The notes under the pieces are model-generated. The model had not been told where the DNA came from and did no database searches. It saw nothing but the letters and a program-made list of their open reading frames with translations. A DNA stretch of 18,787 nt from a bacterium (GTDB lineage Bacteria > Patescibacteria > Dojkabacteria > SC72), in contig JAKPKF010000368.1 in the NCBI GenBank assembly GCA_029553845.1, positions 1-18,787 of the forward strand. The letters are read 5' to 3'. Both the position numbers and the translations under genes were made by a program. Shown here one piece after another: positions 7,407 to 16,100 of this stretch. Every line of letters starts with the position of its first letter. The first letter of the stretch is position 1.

Positions 7407-8111
7407 ATGGCTAGGCAAATAGACTTTCTTCTAGGTGGTATTATAAACCCCAAAAACGGCAGAGCCTTGAGTAATGGCAAAGTCTACATAACAGCAACAG
7501 GAACAAGTACTCCTTCACCTGTTTATAGAGATGCCTTAAAGACAGACTTATTACCTTACCCCATTATATTAGATGAGGCTGGTTCTGCCACAGCTTTTTC
7601 TGATGTTAACGGTATAGACATTCGTATCGTTGACGAACACGGGGGCTTTGTTAAAGAGCTTTTAGGATTAACCTATGGAGACATTTCACTTCCGACAAAC
7701 CATATAGAGAACCCTGTCAAAGAGGATATAGACGCAGATGACCACACGATAACTAATCTTCCTAACCCCGTATCCTTGACAGATGCTGTAAACCTTCAGA
7801 CTTTAGAGGATTATAAGTTATTTCGTAAAAATACATTTACTGACTTTCCTATTGGTGGTTCAGCCACAGCGGAGATAGACCTTACAGATTTATATCCATT
7901 GTTTATAACGGTATCTATAGGAGTGTCGCCTGTAGATAGGAGCGTATTTGTTATACCTCCCAGTAGTTCTACCACCTGTCGGCATAACGGGGTAGATTAT
8001 GTTTTAAATACGCTTTCTGTTAATGGTGTGCTGACAATAACTTGTACCAATGGTACGAATATATTTGGTGCATCTGCAGTAGTATCTAAGAAAATGTTGG
8101 TTTGGTTATGA
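7407..8111 (+). CDS. Short tail-fibre or tailspike head-binding protein
   Basis: This 234-residue protein opens with the tailspike/fibre attachment pattern: FLLGGIINPKNGRALSNGKVYITATGT (7-33), TPSPVYRDA (35-43), PIILDEAGSATAFSD (52-66) and IDIRIVDEHGG (70-80), as in the P22 tailspike N-terminal domain that docks to the tail. Residues 108-130 (DIDADDHTITNLPNPVSLTDAVNL) match the linker motif found after such domains in many fibres. The remaining hundred residues are beta-rich with no sugar-cleaving or lectin motif that I recognise. The protein is far shorter than a full tailspike, so it is more likely an adaptor to which a separate receptor-binding protein attaches, or a minimal fibre. It follows the adaptor gene closely. 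Its stop overlaps the next start in an ATGA. Confidence 0.72.
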   Translation: MARQIDFLLGGIINPKNGRALSNGKVYITATGTSTPSPVYRDALKTDLLPYPIILDEAGSATAFSDVNGIDIRIVDEHGGFVKELLGLTYGDISLPTNHIENPVKEDIDADDHTITNLPNPVSLTDAVNLQTLEDYKLFRKNTFTDFPIGGSATAEIDLTDLYPLFITVSIGVSPVDRSVFVIPPSSSTTCRHNGVDYVLNTLSVNGVLTITCTNGTNIFGASAVVSKKMLVWL

Positions 8112-10963
8112 CAGCTATAAATTTACTTGAACATATATCTTACGGGCTTAATGCGGCACAGTCTCAAGCAGGTGTGGTTGAGCTTACAAACCTATTTGTT
8201 GATGTCAGGGGCGGAGCACCCTCTCTTAGAAAGAGACCCGGCTTTTTACCTATAGGGGAGGCTTTTAACACAGAAAGTTATAGCCCTATTTCAGGAAACT
8301 ATGTTCCCTATATTCATTCTTGGGATTCTGAATCACGTCTGATATGCTGCATCAAGGGTAGAATATTCCGTACAAGTCTTGTCGATTCCCATAGCCACCC
8401 CTTCTTCTACTGGGATGATATAACCCCAATAGATGGGGAAGACCGTTTCAATTATAACGCCAACATAATCTTTGCCTCTGACCCTAACGGCGTTTATATG
8501 ACAGATGGTTACAAGATTCTTTGGCTTGGCAAAAATTCTACCAATGCTGTCAATCTTAGAACGTTTAGTTATGCGAAACCAGAAATAGTATCTTCTCCGC
8601 CATCTGAAATTCAGGATATGTGTTTTTTCAAAGGCTACATTCTAGCCATTGAAAAAGGAACACGAAACATTTTCTTTGCCATTCGCAACCCTGTGGACTC
8701 AACAATAGATGAACCTATGCCGTTCAACCCTATCCCAGTTACATTTACTGGAGGGGATAATGCTGTTGCTTTGGCAGCCGGTTGGGACGAACTTACAATT
8801 TTCTATGAGCGTTCTTCCGAGGTTCATTATGCTTCAGCTGACTTGAACAACCGCTTCCCTATTCTTGCAGGTGCCTCTAGTGAAAAAGGGGCTGTAAATA
8901 ATAGAACAGTTAAAAAGTTAGCTAACTCGATATATTGGCTAACACCTGATAAGAAGGTTGTCAGAGTATCTGAAAGGCAGATTCAAGATGTTTCTATGCC
9001 AATAAACGCGGAGTTATCCAAGTTAAACAGACAGGAGCTTATGGATTCCTACGCTTCTATTATGTCTGATAGAATGTATTTACTTGAAATTCCTGCCCTA
9101 GAAACCACATTTGTTTTAGATACCCTAACAGGAGCTTGGTATAAATGGAACTCTGCTCTGACTAAGGGAAGTCTTAAAATAACATCTGTGGTTAACCTAG
9201 AAGGAATAGAGATTTTAGCTTCTGCTACCAATATCATTATGTATTCGGATATAAATTACGGTGCAGACAATGGATTACCCGTTGAGATTAAAGCAGTAAC
9301 AGCATATAACGATGAAGGAACTTTCAACCGCAAGTTTGCCAGAGCTTTAAAACTTAGGGTTCAGGGATCCGAAGAAACGACCGGTGTTCAAAGAACATAC
9401 GTACCTATGTTATTAGAGAACGTTTCACAAGAAACTTTCTCCACCACCCCCAGCATCGAAGATGATACTTATTCTTGGACTGCTTTCCAAAAATTTCACG
9501 ATGATATACCTTTTAAAAGTGTTGAGTATAACGGGAAAATTTACTCGATAAGCAGTAAAAATGTTTATATCTCTGATTCCATAAACAGATTCGATATTAA
9601 ACGTATAAATAAGTCTGAATTTAACGAGGATTTTTTAACGGCAGGTGTTGTTGTCAATGTTAACAGATTAACAGGGATAACAGTAACAGACTATGGTGTG
9701 TTCGTCTGTTCATTAAAACATATCTACAGAATAGTCAATGATAAATTGGTTGAATTTAGTCCCTCATTCGTGCCACCGGGAGTTATAGATAATTACTTTG
9801 GTATAGCCTCTTTTGATGATACGATTGTAATCATTACAAAAGGCGGTTCTGTTGCTGTCTATATATCTTCGTTTAATGGTATCTATAAGGGACACGCACA
9901 AGCCAGCAAGAATGTTAATGATGCTGATAAGTATGCCCAAGGTAATGTTACTTATTATAATACAGTCTCACCCGATATTATAGTAATAAAGCACCCTCAC
10001 GAAATACACGTCCCTCAAACCGAACATAATCTATGGAGCGTATATTGGGCAGTTCTACCAGCTGTCGGGGCCAAGGCTATAATATACCACCATCAATACA
10101 GAGAAAACTTTCCTATAGCCGTTAAAGATTATATGGAAACTCTCACTCCTACTGAATTAAGAGTGGGTTTTCAATATGGATTAGAAATAGGTAGGACAAT
10201 TCGCCTAGGCCATAATCCACAAACTAATAGGGTTTATCTGTTAGACAAGGTTGTATCGGGAGGGGACATAGAGTTAAACATTATTTACTTTAATGGCCTG
10301 CTCCCCGAACCCAACAATACAGATTTCGTTGTGGAAACAATAACTATCCCCGAAGTAATAGGACACAACACCACTGTTATTTGGAATCCACAACTTGTTA
10401 TGGGGCAACAAAGCAAATTGTTTGTTTACTTGCCTATTATAGAGCTACTCAAGGACTATGATATAACACAACCTTACCCAATGTTCACACATAGCAAGTC
10501 TAGGACAATGGTTTATGAGATAGATACTTATGCTGCTCGCCCTGTAACTCTTAGAACCATCTTACCAGAATTTGTATATTGGGTGGATAATGTATATAAC
10601 AGAAAAGGTTTACTATATACAGTAGTACCAACAGCAATAGCATATGGCGGGGCTATGAGAGACCCTGATACTCTAGGTTATGATGGTGATTTTTATGTCA
10701 TATTCCAAGGTATATTGAAGGTTAACAGGTTCGAGATACGCCCTGTGTTCGTTGACTCTAATAATGTTTTAATGATATACTGGAAGTCAGATGGGAAAAA
10801 TGTTTCGCATACCCGAGAGATAGATTTAGGGTATAATAATTCGGCTGCCATTGTGAAAGTTATCCGTGGGCTAGGCTCATATCACACTAGGCAATGGATT
10901 TTCAAAGCTTCTAACACACATATACTTTCTATTACCGGTATAGATTTGGAGGTACAATCATAA
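8108..10963 (+). CDS. P22 gp10-like DNA-stabilisation/neck protein with large insertion
   Basis: This 951-residue protein begins like P22 gp10, the hexameric plug that holds packaged DNA: NLFVDVRGG and RKRPGFLPIG early, then CFFKGYILAIEKGTRNIFFA, a FYERSSEVHY segment (about 231-240), NRFPILAGASSEKGAVNNRTVKKLANSIYWL and LDTLTGAWYKW, a beta-propeller-type series. The family's closing module also appears: FNRKFARALKLRVQGS at 406-421 and, about 450 residues later, VLMIYWKSDGKNV (887-899), EIDLGY and the IFKASNT to IDLEV terminus. Between them (about 427-878) lies a long segment with its own strand repeats (NGKIYSIS, YGVFVCSLKHIYRI, DDTIVIITKGGSVAVY) and a His cluster (HPHEIH 629-634, HH 661-662). 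Start is ATG 8108 in an ATGA overlap with the previous gene. An in-frame TTG at 8102 is less likely. Confidence 0.8.
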   Translation: MTAINLLEHISYGLNAAQSQAGVVELTNLFVDVRGGAPSLRKRPGFLPIGEAFNTESYSPISGNYVPYIHSWDSESRLICCIKGRIFRTSLVDSHSHPFFYWDDITPIDGEDRFNYNANIIFASDPNGVYMTDGYKILWLGKNSTNAVNLRTFSYAKPEIVSSPPSEIQDMCFFKGYILAIEKGTRNIFFAIRNPVDSTIDEPMPFNPIPVTFTGGDNAVALAAGWDELTIFYERSSEVHYASADLNNRFPILAGASSEKGAVNNRTVKKLANSIYWLTPDKKVVRVSERQIQDVSMPINAELSKLNRQELMDSYASIMSDRMYLLEIPALETTFVLDTLTGAWYKWNSALTKGSLKITSVVNLEGIEILASATNIIMYSDINYGADNGLPVEIKAVTAYNDEGTFNRKFARALKLRVQGSEETTGVQRTYVPMLLENVSQETFSTTPSIEDDTYSWTAFQKFHDDIPFKSVEYNGKIYSISSKNVYISDSINRFDIKRINKSEFNEDFLTAGVVVNVNRLTGITVTDYGVFVCSLKHIYRIVNDKLVEFSPSFVPPGVIDNYFGIASFDDTIVIITKGGSVAVYISSFNGIYKGHAQASKNVNDADKYAQGNVTYYNTVSPDIIVIKHPHEIHVPQTEHNLWSVYWAVLPAVGAKAIIYHHQYRENFPIAVKDYMETLTPTELRVGFQYGLEIGRTIRLGHNPQTNRVYLLDKVVSGGDIELNIIYFNGLLPEPNNTDFVVETITIPEVIGHNTTVIWNPQLVMGQQSKLFVYLPIIELLKDYDITQPYPMFTHSKSRTMVYEIDTYAARPVTLRTILPEFVYWVDNVYNRKGLLYTVVPTAIAYGGAMRDPDTLGYDGDFYVIFQGILKVNRFEIRPVFVDSNNVLMIYWKSDGKNVSHTREIDLGYNNSAAIVKVIRGLGSYHTRQWIFKASNTHILSITGIDLEVQS

Positions 10964-11085
10964 TGGACATTCAACCGCCTAGTGCAAATATGGGTGAAAA
11001 AGAAATGCTTCAATATATGCAAAGAGTATATGATGCTCTTGTTATACTCAACAACAGAGTTACGATACTCGAAGGAGGCGCATAA
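10963..11085 (+). CDS. Forty-residue coiled-coil protein, coupled on both sides
   Basis: This small gene encodes 40 residues. It starts at ATG 10963, sharing its A with the TAA of the upstream gene, and ends at TAA 11083-11085, whose last A begins the next gene. Both junctions are TAATG, so reinitiation or coupling is likely. A GGAGGT at 10948-10953, nine bases ahead, supports translation. The protein has a Pro-containing N-terminus and then a helix (EMLQYMQRVYDALVILNNRVTILE) with hydrophobic heptad spacing suited to a short coiled coil. There is no signal peptide. Similar small helical proteins occur beside neck and tail genes of many phages, but I do not recognise a specific family. A structural accessory or needle-like part is possible. 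Two strong ribosome binding sites and the exact fit make it a real gene. Confidence 0.78.
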   Translation: MDIQPPSANMGEKEMLQYMQRVYDALVILNNRVTILEGGA

Positions 11086-12017
11086 TGGCTTGGTCATTTG
11101 GACAAAGTGTTATAGATGAACTACGTGGGAAAAATGCACAGAAAGATATTCAAAGAGCAACACAGGCCGCTAATATGGCTAATGCCGCTGCAGCCACACA
11201 AGCGGCTAATGCTAACTGGTTAGGTTTACAAGATTATCTTAGATATGGCCAAGAGGCTATGGGTGCCATAGATGCAGGCCAAGCCAATGCCGCAAATGCT
11301 TTAACGCAGGGTTACGGTGGAGCCAGCCAACAACTTATAGATAGATATAACCAGTCACAACAAGCATCACAGCCTTATATAAATTCAATACAACAACTAC
11401 TCGGTACTTCTGGGGACTTGTTAAATGCTATGGGTGTGGGAGAAGGGACTTATAATGTTCAGGCTTCACCTATGTATCAATGGCAGAAACAAGCTATGGA
11501 TAACGAGTTAGCAGCACAATTAGCGGCATCGGGATTATCCCCTGACTCCGCCCAAGCCGCTTATATAAGGTCACAGGGTATAGGTCGATTAGGCGCACAA
11601 GAATCAGAGAGACAGATGGCTAACCTTATGCAGGCGGCACAAATGGCATTGCCTTATGGACAATACTTAGGTCAGTCTGATAGGGAACTTGGCGGACTGC
11701 TTTACCAAGGTGGTCTACAACAAGGTGCCGGACTTTCTGATATTTATTCCCAAGCCGCAAGAGACAAAGCAAGTCTATACGGTGGAATGGGGGAACAATC
11801 GCTGGGTGTAAACCAAAACATAGGGCAGATTTATGGTGGTAGTTTAGCTCAAGAAGGCCAGAATTTATACAATTCAGGTATTGCACAATCGAACACTAGA
11901 CTAGGTTTGGGTGATTTGCTTAATACTGCAGCTAATGTCTATGGCCTTTCCCAAGCTAACAAAAAGAGAAGTCCTGTTGTTACTCCCGCAGGTAGTTCCT
12001 CTAACATTAGGAGGTAA
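11085..12017 (+). CDS. Ala/Gln-rich DNA ejection (pilot) protein
   Basis: This 310-residue protein is rich in Ala, Gln, Gly, Asn and Ser and looks like the injected or pilot proteins of short-tailed phages (position of P22 gp7/gp20). Residues 20-45 are an Ala-rich helix (RATQAANMANAAAATQAAN). The central part, 127-190, follows a pattern common in this group: SPMYQWQKQAMDNELAAQ, LAASGLSPDSAQ, then GAQESERQMANLMQAAQMALP. From 190 on, Gly-rich repeats (GGLLYQGGLQQGAG, YGGMGEQSLG, IYGGSLAQEG) alternate with Gln/Asn, and the tail is basic (NKKRS, NIRR). Such sequences are suited to forming a tube through the host envelope. It starts at ATG 11085 behind AAGGAGG (11072-11078). The next gene begins after a four-base gap. 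The exact counterpart in P22 cannot be assigned without structure comparison. Confidence 0.75.
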   Translation: MAWSFGQSVIDELRGKNAQKDIQRATQAANMANAAAATQAANANWLGLQDYLRYGQEAMGAIDAGQANAANALTQGYGGASQQLIDRYNQSQQASQPYINSIQQLLGTSGDLLNAMGVGEGTYNVQASPMYQWQKQAMDNELAAQLAASGLSPDSAQAAYIRSQGIGRLGAQESERQMANLMQAAQMALPYGQYLGQSDRELGGLLYQGGLQQGAGLSDIYSQAARDKASLYGGMGEQSLGVNQNIGQIYGGSLAQEGQNLYNSGIAQSNTRLGLGDLLNTAANVYGLSQANKKRSPVVTPAGSSSNIRR

Positions 12018-12021
12018 TTAA

Positions 12022-13176
12022 ATGGCAGCTATAACACCGATTAAATATGCTGAAACATCAACTGGCGGCGTAAGAAATCCTATGAGGGGTTTTGTCTCTA
12101 ACCTACCCAATATCTATAATCAGTATCTTACTATACTTGATAGGAATAGACAGAGGGAATTACAAGATGCCCAATTTGCCGAAAGCAAAAGACAGTTTGA
12201 CGAAGCACAGGCATTAGCTAAGGAACAGTTTGAAGCACAAAACCTTCAAAACTTAATGTCTAATACGCTTGGACAACTAAGACTACTGGCTAGTATACAA
12301 GCTAACGAGAATACAAGACGATATCAGCAGGACACATTGAATCTTAAAAAAGGTGAACTGGCCAGAAAAATCAATGAGTCAGGTGGTTCAGGTGGTTACA
12401 AAAGAGATTCAGGTTTAGATACTCATATTCAAAAAGAGATAGACTATTATTATTCTTTGGTAAAAGATATAGATTCACTTAGTTCATATATAGCCAGATT
12501 GAGAAATACATCAAATGATAGTGAGTTTAATGAATGGTTTGCCAAAATGCCAGAGGAAGAACAAAACAGCTTTTTAAGACTGTCTGCTTTTTCAGGTAAG
12601 AAACTTGGTGAGAAGATAGATTATGCTAAGTTAGCTGATAGTCTATCTACGCAACTTGATAAAAAACATTCTCAAGCTCAATCAGTATATCAAAATATGG
12701 CCAACTTTATTGACAATACTAACAAAGCATTAGGTTGGCCAGCGTATAATAAACCTGTAAATCTTTTTCCTGAAAAACATCCCGATGCTATAAGAGCAGA
12801 GTATGCCGCAAATGAGGCAGAAAGAGAAAAGAGAAAAGCCGCATTTGAGGCAGAACAAGAAAGGCTTAAGAAATTACGGGAACAAATAGAAAATTTGGCC
12901 TTTGGATTTAACAATAACTATAATTCATCAGGAAGTTCAACAGGCCAATTCGGTGCTCCCGTTAAGGCTGAAAATAGGGTTGAGACTGATGCCACTAAGA
13001 TAGCGGATTATCTTCAGGGTCTACAAAGTACTGTCTATGATGCAAGGACATTGAGAAATAGGGGCACAAATCCTATTAGTTTAGGTATCGGTAATCCCGG
13101 AGACCCTTATTTTAATGGCGGTAATAATGTTTATGAACAGTACCTTAAAGCACTTAATGCAGGAAAAATCAGATAA
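12022..13176 (+). CDS. Coiled-coil virion protein, probable second ejection protein
   Basis: I do not recognise a named family for this 384-residue protein. It has no signal peptide or membrane segment. A charged helical region at about 36-75 (DRNRQRELQDAQ, AESKRQFDEAQALAKEQFEAQ) and another at about 255-293 (EREKRKAAFEAEQERLKKL) are strong coiled-coil candidates. They are separated by a Gly/Ser linker (GGSGG, 121-125) and a mixed helical domain. Residues 297-313 are an Asn/Ser/Gly low-complexity stretch, and the C-terminus is Asn/Gly-rich. Its location between the Ala/Gln-rich ejection protein and the giant polyvalent protein, as in the three-gene ejection block of P22-like phages, suggests an internal virion protein. 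It starts at ATG 12022 behind AGGAGGT (12009-12015). The gap to the following gene is 12 bases. Confidence 0.6.
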   Translation: MAAITPIKYAETSTGGVRNPMRGFVSNLPNIYNQYLTILDRNRQRELQDAQFAESKRQFDEAQALAKEQFEAQNLQNLMSNTLGQLRLLASIQANENTRRYQQDTLNLKKGELARKINESGGSGGYKRDSGLDTHIQKEIDYYYSLVKDIDSLSSYIARLRNTSNDSEFNEWFAKMPEEEQNSFLRLSAFSGKKLGEKIDYAKLADSLSTQLDKKHSQAQSVYQNMANFIDNTNKALGWPAYNKPVNLFPEKHPDAIRAEYAANEAEREKRKAAFEAEQERLKKLREQIENLAFGFNNNYNSSGSSTGQFGAPVKAENRVETDATKIADYLQGLQSTVYDARTLRNRGTNPISLGIGNPGDPYFNGGNNVYEQYLKALNAGKIR

Positions 13177-13188
13177 GGATATTCAAAT

Positions 13189-16100
13189 ATGGCAGCTAGA
13201 GATAAACTAAGGAAATTACTAAGCATAGAAGGCTTAGATGATGAGTGGGCCAGCTTAGACGATAAGGAAAAAGAAAGTAAGCTGGACTATTACCAATCCA
13301 ATCCACAGGAGATTGAGAAACTCTTATACAAGGTTTATCCTGACTATTATATTATAAATCAACAAGACCCGAATTATGTCAAGAACCTAGTTAATAACTT
13401 TGTTCCTGAATCTACTTTAGGTTCCGCTTATCAAGGCATTAAAGACGCTCCCCTTTCATTGGCTAAGGGCTTAGCAGGTGGTTTAACACTACTAGGAATA
13501 AATTCACCCTACGAAGCTTTAAAAGAATGGGAGCAAGAGACACAAGGTTATGTTAACCCTGAAAACCAAAGAGCTTATAGCGTTGGTAAATCTCTTACAA
13601 GCAGCCTAGGTTTTTCCATCCCTGCAGCTCTATCACCTGTGTCCGCTCCTGTTGCTCTAGGTATAAGCTTACTTCCAAACGCTTTGTCGGCTGGTGGTGA
13701 GGCAGCCGCAGAGCATATTGAAGAAGGTGGAGGTAGAATAGGTGCAGCTTTTAAAGGTATTGGATATGCATTGGCAGAGACTATACCTGAAATTATCCCA
13801 TTTCTTAGTGTATTAAGAGCAACCAGAGGGATAGTTGGCGGAGAGACTATAAAAAGTGTTATTCCGCAGTTTTTAAAAGCCGGTGCCTCTGATATAGTCG
13901 GCGAACTTGTTACTACTGCTTCTGAAGATTCCATAAACAGAGTGTCGGGTACTGGGGATATGTCACCTCTAGGGGATAAGTTAAAAGAGACGGCTATTCA
14001 ATCGGCTATCCAAATACCCATATCATCAAGCGTTATGGGTGCCACGGGTGCTGTTATGGGTAGGGTGAATAAACGCAATTATAATAAGGCTATGGAGTCA
14101 TTAAAAGGAGCTGTTCAAAGTGGTCTGGATAATGGACAGATAAAAGTAACTAAGAATGGGCAGAACGTAGCTATGTCTACTGATGAGGTAACCAGTCTTT
14201 TGTTATCCGACACCGAGGATGACGGTGTTATCTTTAAGAGGGAAACCCAAGAGGAAGATATTTTTAAAAATGCTATCGTTGAAGAAAAAGAAATAGATGG
14301 CAAAGTTTTTAACTCTATCGACCTAGGCACATTGGACAATTTAAATTCTACTGGCCTTAGAGATATTGTTTTAACTCAAGGCCAATCCGTTAAAATTCCG
14401 GTAGTATTATCAAAAAAAGGTCGTGTTAGAAAGTCTGTTATGGAGAGTAAAGGAGATTTAGAAGATACAAAGTTATTCTTAGACGGTATTTTAAATGAGA
14501 TTGATGAAGATAACAATTTAGGTTTAGTAGACTTGAGAACACCTGAACAAAGAGCAGAGGACGCACACTTAACAGAAGAAGAACTCAAATCTAAACAGAC
14601 TGCTGAAGGAACGTTACAGTGGTTCTATATACCCGTTTTAAAGTATGGAGAGCTACACAGAATACGTGATTCGTCTTTAAAATTCGAAAACATAGGTCAA
14701 CAAATACCTAGGGTTACACAGTTTATATTAGACGTTATAGAAGCATCGGAGAAAAATAGAGAGAAAGCTGGCCTACCCGCCGACCAGAACAAGATACTTA
14801 AAAATTTGAATATAGGCAAAGGTAATGCTTATGGCTTTATCAGATTTTTACCTGCAAATGGGGAAATGGTAGCTGTAGAAGTTGGATTAGATTGGCTGTT
14901 GTTACACAACAAACAAAAAGCGGCTAGGACAATAGCCCACGAATCAGGGCATATGTTATCGGGCTTGCTTAGAGAGTATCTATCCCCCACTGAAAAGTCA
15001 AGCTTCTTATTAGAAAACGAGAGGCTAAATAAGTTTGTGTCTGACTTTGCAGATTCTTATAATAAAGTTTTAAAAGAACCTATTCAAAATGCAGGTGCAG
15101 ATTATACCGATATGATGAGCACTTTTAAAACTCTTCTAAAAACCCTCCCGCCTAGTGCTAATTACGTTGACGTAATGGACTTGTGGAATGGTGTCAAGAG
15201 GAAGAAAACCGTTGATAATATTTTAACTGGGAAGTATGACCCGGCTACATTTAAAGGCATATATGTATCAGACTTTGAAAAGGGTATGACAAAAGATGAA
15301 GTTAACAAACTAATCCAAGATAAAAAATTTCCCGACATAAACAAAGTCAAAAGCAAACTATTTACAGATGTATCAACCTTAGTTGATGAAATGCTATATC
15401 TAGGTATTCTTTCACGTGGATTATCTCCTAGGGCTGTGAAGGCTGACCCTGCCCTGTATGCCAGATTGCTTGGCAGTGAAGAGAATTTCGCTGACTTTTT
15501 CTCTGCCTATTTTAATGGAACCCAGTATAAGAGACCCGATGGTTCTTGGGGAAATATGGTAGACGAAATAGCCCCCACAGCTAAAAGGTTGTTTGAAGAT
15601 TATATGGATAACCGGCCCGAAGTTAAAAAATTTATGCACGAATACTTTGTTGCCGAGGGCAGTCAGGATAACGTTGGGCGTATTATAAAGGCTGTAAAAG
15701 AGGCTAGAGAGAAATACCGCATAGAAAGAAGTAAGAAAGTAGAAACCGAGTCAGAAGTTTATAACAGGTTTATAGGTTCAGGTTTGTTTAACAAACTGGG
15801 TTATGGACTCATAAACCAAAACTTACCTTTGTTTAAACAATTAAAGGAAAGTGATTTAATACCCATTATTAACGAGATAGAAAAAATAGAGAATATGGCC
15901 TCACTTGCCGAAGCCCGTGTTATCGAGATAGGTAGAATATTTGAGAAGGGTATAAAAGATATTCAAAATAAGTACCCCGAAACTATAAATATGGGTGAGG
16001 ACTTGTCAACTCTTTTAGATTCTTACCTTGGTTTAAAGAGGATTGCCTCCGGTGGTAGAACTAAAAATGTTCCTGTTGAAACCGAAGCTTACCGTAAAAC

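Noticed and set aside
8102..8107. TTG at 8102 as start of the gp10-like protein
   Set aside because: ATG 8108 two codons later forms an ATGA overlap with the previous stop, the junction type also seen between portal and scaffold.
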